From: Ascaphus truei
Taxonomy: Eukaryota; Chordata; Amphibia; Anura; Ascaphidae
Direction of reading: 5' to 3'
DNA: 64,000 bases
Assembly: GCA_036426205.1 (NCBI GenBank)
Contig: CM071568.1
Coordinates: 50,494,666 to 50,558,665, forward strand
In this document: piece by piece, positions 1 through 10,663 of the stretch
Position numbering within the stretch: the first letter of the stretch is position 1
Layout of the letters: each line of letters starts with the position of its first letter
Notes under the pieces: model-generated
The model's input: only the letters and a program-made list of their open reading frames with translations
Told to the model about the DNA's origin: nothing
Databases searched by the model: none
Translations under genes and position numbers: made by a program

Positions 1-381
1 TTATCTATAGATGAAATAACTATACCAAATATTTATTACACCCCAGAAGAATACTTTATTTCAGTCACTACATACATTTAGACAGAGATAGATTCACCTC
101 ATTATATAATTAAAATATCAGATTTTTCAATAATAAATACATTACACATTACAGAGGGAGATGAACAAACTAACCTATTCTTATCAAATTCCTTCAAATT
201 AACCACCACCGTAGGTACCTACAATAGGAGAGAGGTGCAAGACCAATAAGGGTTAAAAAAAAAAAAAAAGAATAATATTGGATACAACATTATATGTTTC
301 TGGACATTTCATAGGAAGGCAACTCCAGAATACTATTCACAAGGTCATATCAGGTTGGATATTCACGTCCCATTATTGTTC
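1..381. other. AT-rich sequence, nothing recognised
   Basis: No supportable reading frame, RNA gene or repeat family was recognised here. There is a run of A residues near 257-271. Confidence 0.4.
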
Positions 382-660
382 TTACGGTATTTTAATAACT
401 ACAACTTTATTGTGGACCTTTGACACAACACTTGTCACAGAAATATAACAGAAACAGTAGCTTCGAAATGTGACTAACGCATCTAAAGTACACTTAACAA
501 GCAATTTTGCCATTCTGTAAGCCATTATCGCATGTCCAAATTGCCTGTAAATGGCTTTTTTAGATGCGTTGTCACTCTTGCTTTGACAATCCAATCGGTT
601 GGGGAAACGGCAACGGCTATTCTTGTAGCTGTGTAATGCATATCGCACCTGAAGCGCTCG
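382..660 (-). repeat. Interspersed repeat shared with 33,180-33,420
   Basis: The stretch near 475-600 shares an ordered series of short words with 33,240-33,390: a TCTAAA block, GCATGTCCAAA, a TTTTTAGAAGC-like block, CACTCTTGCT and a TCCAATC block. This supports a common dispersed, probably MITE-like, repeat. No transposase is present, and I could not fix the ends or a target duplication. The open frame over it does not resemble a protein family. Confidence 0.5.
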
Positions 661-869
661 TTATTTTTTATTTTTTTTACACCAGATAGGAATTACAGTG
701 TCCCACAGAGCCTGAAACAAGGGGGTGGGGGTGCAGGAGGACTATTTTTGACTGGTTTAATATGGCTTAATAAAAATAGAAATTCTATTGGGGTCAACCG
801 ATCGAACAATGAAAAAGCAGCAAAAACAAATACAAACAAAAAACAATTATCGTGCAGTGGATCATAAAA

Positions 870-2880
870 ATAAAGTTCACTGTTCACTATATAATGATGG
901 TGTTGAAAAAGAATTCATGGGTGATACTGAATAGAGCACAGTGCCTGTCGAAGGAACTGACTGGGAAGCAAAGTCTGAGATCATGCCAGTGGACTCTGTG
1001 TACGTGTACTCTGCCCGGATACAGGAGTGCACCAGCGCCCAGAACATGACCACAATGTTTATTGGGACCTCCCCTGAAAACACTACTTCCTGGTCTTATA
1101 AATGGGTAGCTTAGCCAATGCCAGGAGCAGGTTGACGTGGAGATCTCTAGTCTTATTGTCCCGGGATACAGAGCACAAAAATAAAAAGATGAGGGGAAAG
1201 TGCAGCCAGAACTGCAGGAGAAAGCCCCTCGAGATGGATAAGAGGGGCAGCAGTTTGGTGCAGCTAAAATAAATATGGTACACGGAATATATTTTGTCAC
1301 GGGAGTCCGTGAAGTGGACCAAGTACTCTCCCATGCTCAGTGCACCATGAAGGACTCTTCAACTCATATCCCAGGTGTGGTGGGGAACCAACTCTAAATA
1401 GAGTTCCTTCCACTGGGGCCTCATGCACTCATTTGTTGGTAAACAGGAAAAAGGCTTTCCGCACTCGAGCTTCTTATAACCGTCTTATAAGGTCAGTCTC
1501 CCCTTGCTGCTAGCTGTGTGGAAGTGCCTCCTCAAAAATGCTCCTAAAAGGCGCTCCAGATGGAGACCCCAGAAACAAAACAAATACACACAAAGCGCAG
1601 CGCATTTGCTAGTAGTACCTGCCTCCAGATAATATCAGGGCAGGTGAAGAGGATGAGATAGTGCACTGTAATGAGCACAAGAGAACACAGCCCTTTCCTC
1701 AGCATGACGTGAAAATATGCTGGGGACACATCCTCCAACCTGTTGAAATTGGGGACAAGAGGAGCCTGTGGGGGTTGCCATAGTTTATATGCCATGCAAA
1801 GATCTGGAGAGCAGCGGGTGGAAGGTGGTCAGAGGTCTCCTGTGTGCAATAACCCCCCAATGAAGGTGCATGCGTCAGGGGATATGGCATCTTTAAACTC
1901 CTGCATGAGACATTGAGGGATGCAGGCAGTAGACAGACACATACGGTTCACAAGAATCTCTCCCTCTACCCAGTCTCATCGATAATAGTTCACGAAATAA
2001 CCAACTCTAGTCACTAGCACCAGGATTAGTCAGCTGCAGATATAGCTGCAGATATAGGATAAAGGTTGAATCCCACATCTGAACCCTCACTCCCAGATTA
2101 AACAACAGCGGCTCAGCAAGAAAATCAGCCCCCACACCACCTTTCCTTTTCTGGTCACAGAGACCAGGTTCCAGGCCCTTAGTAGGTCCCTGTAGTATGC
2201 TGACAGCACAGAGAGGTCTATACCTAACTGGTTATAAACAGTTGCCGGTCATATCCCAAATCGTGGAGCTGACGAAAAAAACTGTTCGCCAGCTGGCACC
2301 ACTGTGGAGACGGATCTGTGAATAGGTTTTTCTGAAGGTATTGGAGGTGGAATGTGCATCTGGGAGTGGACACACTCTATTCCCTGTCTACTCTCTCCCA
2401 GAGGGAGGCACACAACACCCGCAGAGTTCCAATGCTTCCCCATACAGAGAAAGTCAAGCAACTTCCTCTGGAGCGAATTTAGGGGTAGACCTATGGCTAT
2501 CAGCTGGTGCTACAGTTGACTGACCATCAGCTTGTTGATCACAAGAGTCCTTCCCCTGAGGGAAAGCCTTTTTGACAGATATTCCCATGACCCCTGATGA
2601 ACAATGAGTCATTCTTCAAGCTCACTGATGATTTTTGGGGCTGGGCTCTCAGCAGTGGACAGGTAGACATCCAGATACTTGAAAGTATCTCTCCCCATGA
2701 TATATTATGAAATGTGGGGGGCAAGTAGTCTACCTGGAAGGGACCTACCAAAAGGCTGGAACACTTGGCCAGTTGATCTGAACTGAAGATGCCATGGTAT
2801 AGACCTCTTGGAACGCTTGTGCCCGCTCCAGGTCAACTAGGTCCTGGGCCATGAGGAGCCTGTCGGGTGCCTGCCGCACC
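870..2880 (-). pseudogene. Tx1-type LINE ORF2, C-terminal half (decayed)
   Basis: On the minus strand the fragments read in order like the end of a Tx1-clade ORF2 (L1 superclade). There is a post-RT segment near 2,740-2,530 (VQINW, then a LVGPFQVD-like stretch), then a KYLDVYLS-like motif and an SLRGRTLVINKLM-like segment (2,690-2,520). A GKHWN...LPLGE segment follows (2,460-2,390), and a C-terminal segment ends near 880. Family knowledge: Tx1 elements encode an apurinic-type endonuclease plus reverse transcriptase and insert by target-primed reverse transcription. Several frameshifts and stops make it non-functional. The upstream RT part lies at 6,081-6,972; the gap is filled by Penelope-like and CR1 sequence, so the element was split by later insertions. 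The Tx1 assignment rests on motif recognition, not alignment. Confidence 0.65.
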
Positions 2881-3340
2881 AGATAGAAACAAAAAAATAG
2901 CAGCGCACTGCCAAGGGAGCCAGGTTATATAAAAATTAAAAATGTTATTGAAAATAAAGCATCTCCCAAGGGAGGTATAGAGCCTCATATGCGTTTCGCA
3001 CACTAATGTGTGCACAACTCAAGGAGTATGGAGTTGTTGACCGGAGACCCCTTTCAAATACAGTGGCAAAAAGCATAACAAACCAAATTTCGCTCCAAAA
3101 ACATGTCTGCGCTTGACGTCACAGAGGGCGCGCACTCGCATACTCATGTACGCATGCATTTCCGCGCATGCATGTGCAACTCTGCTATGGCAGTATCATT
3201 GGTTAATAAAAACAGAGCAACAATCAGCTGTGCTTCAAGACTTCTCCAGCACCAAAACCCTAAAATATTAAACACTACTAATAACTTTTGCGCATGTGTC
3301 AATCTGACAGTAACAACTACTGTCATGCGCATGCGCCAAA
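2881..3340 (-). mobile_element. Penelope-like terminal-repeat fragment with hammerhead-like motif
   Basis: Read on the minus strand, 3,030-2,985 contains a GCACAC/GTGTGC stem closed by ATTA, immediately followed by GAAACGCATA. This resembles the conserved stem II-GAAAC-stem III arrangement seen at the other Penelope-like loci in this window (43.73, 49.31 and 54.48 kb). The minus-strand sequence then runs into AT-rich sequence ending at the Tx1 junction near 2,881. The CpG-rich part at 3,100-3,200 resembles the region beside the motif in the other copies. It has no coding capacity. It sits between the two Tx1 halves, so it probably inserted into Tx1 and was itself joined or invaded by CR1. Boundaries are approximate. 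Confidence 0.5.
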
Positions 3341-5711
3341 TTGATCACAGCAGCAAGCAAAAGACATATGAATGTAGCGTGGCTGAGCACAAAGACCTTA
3401 AACTTTAGAAAGGCAGATTTTAATAAACTGAGGTCTAATCTACAAGTAATACATTGGGATGATGTTTTTGCAGGGAAAAATGTAGAAGATAAATGGGCAG
3501 TCTTTAAAACATTGTTAGAAAAGTACACTTATCAGTGTATACCCATGGGTAATAAGTATAAAAGAAATAAGTCAAAGCCAATGTGGCTAAATAAACAGGT
3601 AGGGGAGGAAATGGACAAGAAGAGCAAGACGTCAAGTCACAAGGGACGGAGACATCGTATCAGAATTATAAGGAATGTAACAAAAATTGCAAAAGGGCAA
3701 TCACATTAGCAAAAATGGATAATGAAAAAAGGATTGCAATAGAAAGTAAGGTCAGCCCTAAAAGGTTCTTTAAGTACCTTAATAACAAAAAATGAGAAAA
3801 GAAAATATAGGACCCTTTCAGTGTGAGATGGGTAGGCAGATTATTGGAGATAAGGAAAAAGCAGAGGTATTAAACAAATTCTTTGCCTCTGTGTTTACCA
3901 GGGAAGAATTAAGTTCAATAGTAGTGCCGCAGGAGGAAGCCACAACCTCCATATTAATGAACAATTGGTTAACTGAGGAAGATGTTCATAAGCGACTTGA
4001 AAAAATTAAAGTAAATAAGGCACCTGGCCTTGATGGCATACATCCAAGAGTTCTCAAGGAGTTAAGCTTAGTAATAGCCACACCATTATATTTATCATTC
4101 AAGGACTCCCTTTCCACAGGCTCAGTACCACAAGATTGGCGTAAAGCAGATGTGGTGCCTATTTTTAAAAAGGGAGCTAGATCACAATATGGGAATTACA
4201 GACCTGTAAGCCTGACTTCAATAGTGGGGAAACTACTTGAAGGTTTAATACGGGATAATATTCAGGAATACCTAATGGAAAAAAAATTATTAGTAATAGT
4301 CAGCATGGATTTATGAATGATAGATCATGCCAAACTAACCTAATTTGCTTCTTTGAAGAGGTAAGTAGGAATTTAGACCAGGGTAATGCAGTTGATGTGG
4401 TGTACTTAGATTTTGCAAAGGCTTTTTATACGGTTTCACACAAGAGGTTGGTGTATAAAATAAAGAAAGTTGGACTCAGTAATAATATATGCACCTGAAT
4501 TGAAAACTGGTTAATGGATAGACAACAGAGGGTTGTCATAAATGGAACTTTTTCAGGTTGGGCTAAAGTCGTGAGTGGAGTACCTCAGGGATCGGTACTG
4601 GGACCCCTGCTTTTTAACTTGTTTATTAATGACCTTGAGGTTGGCATCGAGAGCAAAGTCTCCATCTTTGCTGATGATACTAAATTGTGTAACGTAATAG
4701 AATCAGAGCAGGATGTAAATTTCTCTTCAGAAGGACTTAGAGAGACTGGAAACGTGGGCAGGTGAATGGCAGATGATGTTTAATACAGATAAATGTAAGG
4801 TTATGCATTTGGGATGCAAGAATAAAAAGGCGAATTACAAATTAAATGGAGATAAATTGGGGGAATCCTTGATGGAGAAGGATTTAGGAGTGCTTGTGGA
4901 CAGCAGGCTTAGCAATAGTGCCCAAAGTCATGCATTGCTGCAAAGGCAAACAAGATCTTATCTTGCATCAAACAGGCAAAGGAAGGGAAGTAAACATAAT
5001 TATGCCCCTTTACAAAGCATTAGTAAGACCACACCTTGAATATGGAGTACAATTTTAGGCATCAATCCTAAGAGAAGACATTATGGAACTAGAGAGAGTG
5101 CAGAGAAGAGCCACCAAATTAATAACTAACTTATGAGGAGAGACTAGCTAAATTAGCTTTATTTACATTAGAAAAGAGGCGTCTAAGAGGGGATATGATA
5201 ACTATATACAAATATATTCGGGGACAATACAAGGAACTTTCAAAAAAACTATTCATCCCAAGGGCAGTACAAAGGATTCGGGGGCATCCCTTAAGGTTGG
5301 AGGAAAGGAGATTTCACCAGCAACAAAGGAAAGGGTTCTTTACAGTAAGGGCAGTTACAATATGGAATTCATTACCCATGGAGACTGTGATGGCAGATAC
5401 AAGAGATTTGTTCAAAAAAAGGGTGGACATCTTTTTAGAAAGGAAAGGTATACAGAGATATACCAAATAAGTATACATGGGAAGGATGTTGATCCAGGGA
5501 TTAATCTGATTGCCAATTCTTGGAGTCAGGAAGGAATTTATTTTTCCCCTTATGAGATATCATTGGATGATGTGACTCTGGGTTTTTTTTGCCTTCCTCT
5601 TGATCAATAAGTATAGATATATGATATAATATCTGTTGTCTAAATTTAGCATAGGTTGAACTTGATGGACGGAAGTCTTTTTTCAACCTCATCACTATGT
5701 AACTATGTAAC
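3341..5711 (+). pseudogene. CR1 LINE, 5'-truncated ORF2 plus 3' end (decayed)
   Basis: Frames on the plus strand follow a CR1 ORF2 from the endonuclease-RT linker (LNFRKADFNKL, near 3,400) into the RT. Visible RT landmarks are KAPGLDGIHPRVLKEL (4,018-4,065), NYRPVSLTSI (4,195), VDVVYLDFAKAF (4,393), SGVPQGSVLGPLLF (4,575) and the catalytic FADDTKL (4,669). A C-terminal piece follows at 5,195-5,470. The 3' end at 5,620-5,711, with GTTGAACTTGATGGACG and a final repeated CTATGTAA, is the usual frog CR1 tail and recurs at 41,611-41,991. The endonuclease is missing, as expected from 5' truncation. At least four frameshifts or stops break the frame (near 3,710, 4,316, 4,498 and 4,765). CR1 enzymes copy their RNA at a nicked target; this copy is dead. 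Confidence 0.85.
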
Positions 5712-6080
5712 AAAATTGTTATCATCGAAATATACTGCATCTTAGCACAACCTAATTATTCAACAATGGGTCACAATGGCAACTATGGTATACTCATTGA
5801 GGCTCTAGGAGTGGGTAAGATCTTTGATTCATCATTTACCTAAGAACAAATGTATTCTGGATTTACTGTGAGTTATATTTGATTACTTCAAGTAGTTGCT
5901 TATTGTTAGTTATATTTGATTACTTCAAGTAGTTGCTTATTGTTTCCTCCAATGACGTCACAGCAAGGTGATTTTTCATTTTTGACTGCTAACTTCAGGA
6001 GGGTTTATTATAATGTCATACTGGATACTCACACACTACCATACCCACTTCATGCAAGAGTTTAACTCATATGTTGTATT
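5712..6080. repeat. AT-rich spacer with 37-bp tandem duplication
   Basis: A 37-bp unit beginning GTTATATTTGATTACTTC occurs twice head to tail at 5,872-5,908 and 5,909-5,945 and is nearly perfect. A CRE-like TGACGTCA lies at about 5,952. The stretch separates the CR1 tail from the resumed Tx1 sequence and is probably the rest of the Penelope-like insertion or AT-rich filler. No gene is seen. Confidence 0.55.
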
Positions 6081-6972
6081 TATTGACATTGATTATTGTA
6101 TTCCAGAACTATTGGAGCACCCGTTTTCCTTATATTCTGAACTGCCTGCAGCACCAGCCTGGTGAGTCTTTTCTCAGAACCAGAAGAAGGGCTTGATTGG
6201 CAGTGTGTACAGTTCCTCGGATAGGGGGCATCCTTGACGTACTGCCCAACCAAACACCAAAGGGACTCTCAGGGACCAATTAATCTTCACCAGACACTCT
6301 GCAGAGGTGTACAACATCTGGAGAAGGCCAAAGCCAAACTCCTGCAGCATCTGTATGAGGTATCGGTGATCCACCCTGTCAAACGCCTTCTCCTAACCTA
6401 AGGACTGCGAATGCGAGTGACAGACCAGTTCTCTGCATGTAGTGCAGCAGGTCCCGGACCAGAAAGATATTAATATGAATGGTCTGGGACACTATAGGAC
6501 TGATTGGGGTTAATCACCTCTGCCAGCATGAACTTGAGCCTAAGCAAGAGCGCTTTGGCTGTGATCTTATAGTCCATGCTGATCAGTAAGACCGGTGGCG
6601 AGTTAGAGATTTGGCGGAGATCTCCCTCAGCAGCAGAGACAGAAATGTCCACCAACATTAATGGAGCATCTCACTGGTCTCTAGGGCTTCTTCCAGGACC
6701 TCATGAAATCAGGTCCAAGCATCTCCCAGAAAAACTGGAAAAACTTTAGCCTGGTGCTTTTCCACTGGAAAAAAAAACACAAAAGGCTTGAGAAAGCTTG
6801 GCCAGAGTAAATTGTAACTCAAGCCCCTCCCTTCCAACCTCACTGACAGTGGGAAGCCCCTCCCATAATATCCTGCATGTGTTCAGCAAGATGGACTCTG
6901 GAGAGAAAAAGTCTATGTAGAGTCTCTGGGCTTTGGCCCGGATGCTCTCTGGATCTAATTGTCCTCTGCCAG
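6081..6972 (-). pseudogene. Tx1-type LINE ORF2, reverse-transcriptase part (decayed)
   Basis: Minus-strand fragments read through a Tx1-type RT. A pre-RT segment (ELQFTLAKLSQA, near 6,800) is followed by a FFQFFWEMLGPDF-like segment near 6,720. Next come SPPVLLISMDYKITAKALLLRLK (6,600-6,530), the segment before the palm motif, and VRQGCPLSEELYTLPIKPF (6,240-6,180), the motif before the YxDD loop. The YxDD region itself would fall at the junction with 2,880, where only a degenerate equivalent remains. The upstream endonuclease is absent: at 6,972 the sequence meets the tail of another LINE. Several stops and frameshifts are present. Together with 870-2,880 this is one interrupted Tx1 copy. Confidence 0.65.
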
Positions 6973-6973
6973 T

Positions 6974-8105
6974 ATTTATTTTATTTATTTATAAAATATT
7001 TTACCAGGAGGTAATACATTGAGAGTTACCTCTCGTTTTCAAGTATGTCCTGGGCACAGAGTAAAACAAATAATACATGGTTACAAGTACAGTTACATAA
7101 ATGAACAGGGTATACATTATATACAAGACATTGCGTGCAAAGTTAAAGAAAATATATATTATGAGCGTATGAAACAGTTACAGACCAGGTTAAAATGTGA
7201 GACAGCCTTTGATTTGAAAGAACTTAAACTGGTGGTGGATGTGAGAGTCTCTGGTAGGTAGTTCCAGTTTCGGGGTGCACGGTAGGAGAAGGAGGAACGT
7301 CCGGATACTTTGTTGAGCCTTGGGACCATAAACAGTCTTTTGGAGTCTGATCTCAGGTGATAAGTGCTGCAAGTGGTAGGGGTGAGGAGCTTGTTCAGGT
7401 AGCTGGGTAGCTTGCCCATGAAGAATTTAAAGGCAAGACAGGACAGGTGAACTTTGCGCCTAGACTCTAGTGTTGACCAATCAAGTTCTTTGAGCATTTC
7501 GCAGTGATGTGTGTTGTAGTTGCATTGGAGAACAAAACGACAAATTGAATTGTAGAGGGTGTCAAGTTTTCTAAGGTGGGTTTGAGGTGCCGAGCCATAT
7601 ACTATGTCTCCATAGTCAATAATTGGCATTAGCATCTGCTGTGCGATACACTTTCTGACCAGGAGACTTAGGGAGGATTTGTTCCTGTAAAGTACCCCTA
7701 GTTTGGCATAGGTCTTGGTTGTCTGGGTATCAATGTGCATCCCGAATGTTAAGTGGGAGTCAAACCATAAGCCCAGGTATTTAAAACTAGTGACAGGTGT
7801 TAGGGTGGTGTTAGCGTTGGTTCTAATCAGGAGCTCAGTCACTGGAAGCTTTATAAATTTAGTCTTGGTCCCAAATACCATTGTTACAGTCTTGTCAGTG
7901 TTTAAAAACAGTTTGTTTTGGGAAATCCAGTTTTCGAGTCTCAAAAAGTCAGACTGGAGTATGTGTTGAAGGTCAGAGAGGCTATGGCTGTGTGCATATA
8001 GGATTGTGTCATCTGCATACATGTGTATTGAGGCTTCCTTACAAGCTGTGGGAAGATCATTAATGAACACTGAGAAGAGTAGGGGCCCCAGAACAGAGCC
8101 TTGCA
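6974..8105 (-). pseudogene. L2/CR1-group LINE, 5'-truncated RT and 3' tail
   Basis: On the minus strand this reads from the PQGSVLGPLLFSVFINDLP motif (near 8,090) through the catalytic MYADDTILY (near 8,020), a thumb region and a C-terminal domain, ending in NCFIRS near 7,160. It is the same family as 55,378-58,786 and 49,093-53,024, and this part is the most open of the three: about 320 codons run without a stop. The 3' tail ends at 6,974 in TTTATTTATA-type repeats and includes the shared TACCTCTCGTTTTCAAGTAT block. Similarity stops abruptly after about 8,105, giving a 5' truncation inside the RT core. Without the endonuclease and fingers domains it cannot be active. Confidence 0.85.
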
Positions 8106-8416
8106 GTAAGCAGTAAGGTGGTCCCTGCAGGTGTCCAGGGGGCCCCACTTATGTCCGGGGGTCCTCAAGTGGTCCCCGCAAGTGTCTGGGGATCCTTGGG
8201 TAGTGTCCGTGGGCCCTATGGGTGTCCTCGGGTGATGTCCATGGGTGTCAGGGGGCCTCCAGGTGGTCCCCTCAGGTGTCTTGGGTCCCGTGGGTGTCTG
8301 GGGTCCTCGAGTGCTTCCCACGGGTGTCCAGGGGCCCCACTGGTGTCCAGGGGTCCTTGGATGGTGCCTGCGGGTGTCCAGGGGCATCCAGATTGCCCCA
8401 CGGGTGTCTAGGGTCC
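8106..8416. repeat. G-rich minisatellite (GGTGTCCAGGGGTCC-type)
   Basis: About 300 bp of degenerate tandem copies of a core close to GGTGTCCAGGGGTCC, often followed by GGTGGTCCCC. It begins exactly where the neighbouring LINE is truncated. All six frames stay open over much of it because of composition, so overlapping long reading frames here are artefacts. Confidence 0.75.
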
Positions 8417-8420
8417 TTAA

Positions 8421-8876
8421 AGTGACATCACATCCTTTTGAACTAATGTAACCTATCACATGGCAAGCAACCAATGGGATTGTCTTCAATGTGGTTTGAA
8501 GGATGTGACGTACCTCCCTTGGAGATGATGTCTCATCTTGAAAATAAAAATATAGAGGCAGGCACATGATACAGCGTCCAATCAGATTGGAGCTGTACCA
8601 ATTAACCATAAAATGTGATGTCACAGGCCATATATAAGACCTGTACGTCACATTTTATGGTCAGATGGTACAGCTCCAATCTGATTGGACGCTGTATCAT
8701 GTGCCCGCCTCTTTTTTTTGGTGAAGGATGTGACGTCACCTCCAAGGGAGGTACGTCACATTCTACAAATCACATGGCTATATCACATGGTATTAGAGCC
8801 AATGGGTTTGAAGACAATCCCATTGGTTGCTTTACCATGTAATGGGTTGCATTAGTTCAAAAGGATGTGACATCAC
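8421..8876. mobile_element. Large TTAA-bounded palindrome carrying promoter motifs (copy A)
   Basis: The segment is an imperfect inverted repeat about 456 bp long, centred near 8,648. The left arm starts AGTGACATCACATCC and the right arm ends GGATGTGACATCACT. TTAA stands outside both arms (8,417-8,420 and 8,877-8,880), as expected for TTAA-targeting DNA transposons (piggyBac or Kolobok types). Near the centre lie a CCAAT box, a CRE-like TGATGTCA and TATATAAG (8,631). There is no coding capacity. It is followed directly by a partial repeat of the same sequence (8,881-9,150), so it may be part of a larger composite unit. Confidence 0.65.
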
Positions 8877-9076
8877 TTAAAGGATGCTGTCATATCCTTT
8901 TGAACTAATGTAACATATCACATGGTACAGCAACCAATGCGATTGTCTTCATTCCCATTGGCTGTAATACCATGTGATATAGCCATGTAGTTTGTAGGAT
9001 GCGATGTACCTCCTTTGGAGATGATGTCTCATCCTTCACCAAAAAAAAAAAAAGAGGCGGGCTCATGATACAGCAT

Positions 9077-9138
9077 CCAATCAGAATGGAGCTGTACCAT
9101 CTGACCTGAGAATGTGATGTCACAGGCCATATATAAGG
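9077..9138 (+). promoter_or_regulatory. Conserved CCAAT-CRE-TATA promoter-like block (copy A)
   Basis: CCAATCAGAATGG is followed 38 bases downstream (start to start) by TGATGTCA. Seven bases later comes TATATAAGG (9,130-9,138). The same order and spacing occur in the palindrome centre just upstream (TATA at 8,631) and, inverted, at 20,039-20,100, where the CRE is the perfect octamer TGACGTCA. Known biology: CCAAT (NF-Y), CRE (CREB/ATF) and TATA elements in this order form vertebrate RNA polymerase II promoters. Transcription to the right from about 9,165 is inferred, not shown. Confidence 0.55.
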
Positions 9139-10055
9139 CCTGTATGTCTCATTTTACCTCAAGAAGCCAGTGAGAGAACAGCCTGTTCTGGATTTACCAT
9201 GGGGTTTTGGATTGACAGATGAAGAAAGAAAATTAAAAAAAGAAGAAAATAATGAGAGATGAAGAAAGAAGACGGTAATAGAACATATAAGAAAGAATAT
9301 TTTTGTTACCTGTTCCGGATCTTCAAGGTGGATCGCGTTGGATTGACTTTGATGATGTCGCGATTCGAGAGATTCCATAATCACCAGGAGTCGGAGGGCG
9401 AACGCTTCTAAAGGTATGAAAAATATTGAATGTATAATTTTATTTTTACAGGTTTTTTTATTGTATTGGTTTCTTTTACTGTTTTTCATTGCCCATTGAC
9501 TGATAATGTATTAATCTGTGCCCGTTTAGGGTACAAATAAATACAGTGACAGACAATGCATTTTTTGGCAAATGCTTGTTTTCTATTGATTGTTATTTTT
9601 TTTATTTCTGTTTATTGTTTGGATTTAATTGTTTTGAATTTGGATGGCTAGTACATTTTAGGATTGGTTAGCGTTTTTAATTATTTATTTGTTTTGTTAG
9701 CTACTGGTTTTAATTAATGAATTGTGTTGTTGCCTAGTGTTGTAAATTAATTAATTGTTTTGTTGGCTAATGGTTTTATTTGTTTAATAGTTTGCTTGGA
9801 TAGTTGTTTATTTAATTGTATTGTTTTGGAATAACATAATTGTAATAATTTAGCTATTTTAGTGCTTGTTAATTATTTGTGATGAGTACTACAGTATTAG
9901 GCTATTTAGTTCTTTTATTGTTGGGGTGTTTTGGTGCTTCTGTATTTATGTGATTATTGTGTATTTTTGGCCTTAATTATTTTTTATTAGGTTGACCATT
10001 GAGTGATATAGTTGCTTATCATTCCCATATTCTATGGGTATGATATACCACTGTG
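9139..10055 (+). other. Exon-like segment and AT-rich tail of the promoter-bearing family (copy A)
   Basis: From 9,150 to about 9,580 this is clearly homologous to the reverse complement of 19,600-20,020. Shared features are TTTACCATGGGG-like sequence, a purine-rich GATGAAGA tract, CCGGATCTTCA, GTCGGAGGGC, a donor-like AGGTATG (9,411) and CATTGACTGATAAT. A TTTTTACAG acceptor-like site at about 9,445-9,453 is shared. No reading frame is conserved, so any transcript would be non-coding or a 5' exon. From 9,580 to 10,055 the tail is T-rich with degenerate GTTTTGTTAGCTAATGG-type repeats. The Gypsy LTR begins at 10,061. Confidence 0.5.
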
Positions 10056-10060
10056 CCAAT

Positions 10061-10570
10061 TGTGACAGGGTCATTGACTCTGTATACATTAGTAGGAGAT
10101 GGCAGTATGCCTGCTTTCAAGTAGACGAGGGGTTAACCCAGCTTATTAAGCAATCCACAGGTGATTCAAATTAAGCTAGCTCAACTGCTTTAAAACAGGA
10201 AGAGGAAATGCCTCTGGAGCAGCAGTCTCTCTCAGGCACAGAGAGAAGACAGAGGAGTGTTGACAGACAGACACAGGCTGCTCAGATTGATCCTGTCCCA
10301 AGGGGGAATAAAGCTCCCAGGTAAGGAGCCAACTGGTGTTGTTGAACATTGTTGGGCTGGACTAGGTTAGCTAGCCAGCCAGGTAGACAGCCTGCACTTT
10401 TGTTTAGTCAGTTCCCCAACCGGGGATAGGTTTTTGTTTACGTTTATTGCACTTAAAGGGACAGAGTACCCATTGGTTTGGTTACACTTTTGGACAAATA
10501 AATCCACCTGCATATTATTTCACCGGAAGAGTCGTGTTGTCTCCTCACTAACCACGGTCATCCTGCCACA
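10061..10570 (+). repeat. 5' LTR of Gmr1-type Gypsy element
   Basis: A 510-bp segment starts TGTGACAGGG and ends CCTGCCACA, giving the TG...CA ends and short inverted termini of an LTR. An AATAAA polyadenylation signal lies at about 10,497, in the R/U5-like part. A primer-binding site follows two bases downstream. There is no matching 3' LTR in the window, and because the element is truncated on the right no target duplication can be tested (left flank CCAAT). Confidence 0.75.
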
Positions 10571-10572
10571 CG

Positions 10573-10590
10573 TGGTGTCAGAAGTGGGAT
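10573..10590 (+). other. Primer-binding site, tRNA-Leu type
   Basis: The 18 bases TGGTGTCAGAAGTGGGAT start two bases after the LTR. From recall of vertebrate tRNA-Leu(CAA), this is complementary to its 3' end including CCA. It supports both the LTR boundary and plus-strand orientation. Confidence 0.75.
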
Positions 10591-10663
10591 GTCGAACACC
10601 CTGTAAAAGGGGCGGAGCTACAGATTGCGACTAGTGGAACCTGTCCACGCGGTAACTGTCAGT

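Noticed and set aside
7941..8651. 236-codon minus-strand frame rich in Thr-Pro-Gly
   Set aside because: It is a chance fusion of LINE sequence, minisatellite and palindrome; no domain.
10573..10590. Possible tRNA-Leu gene fragment
   Set aside because: Only the complement of the tRNA 3' end is present, right after an LTR, so it is a primer-binding site.
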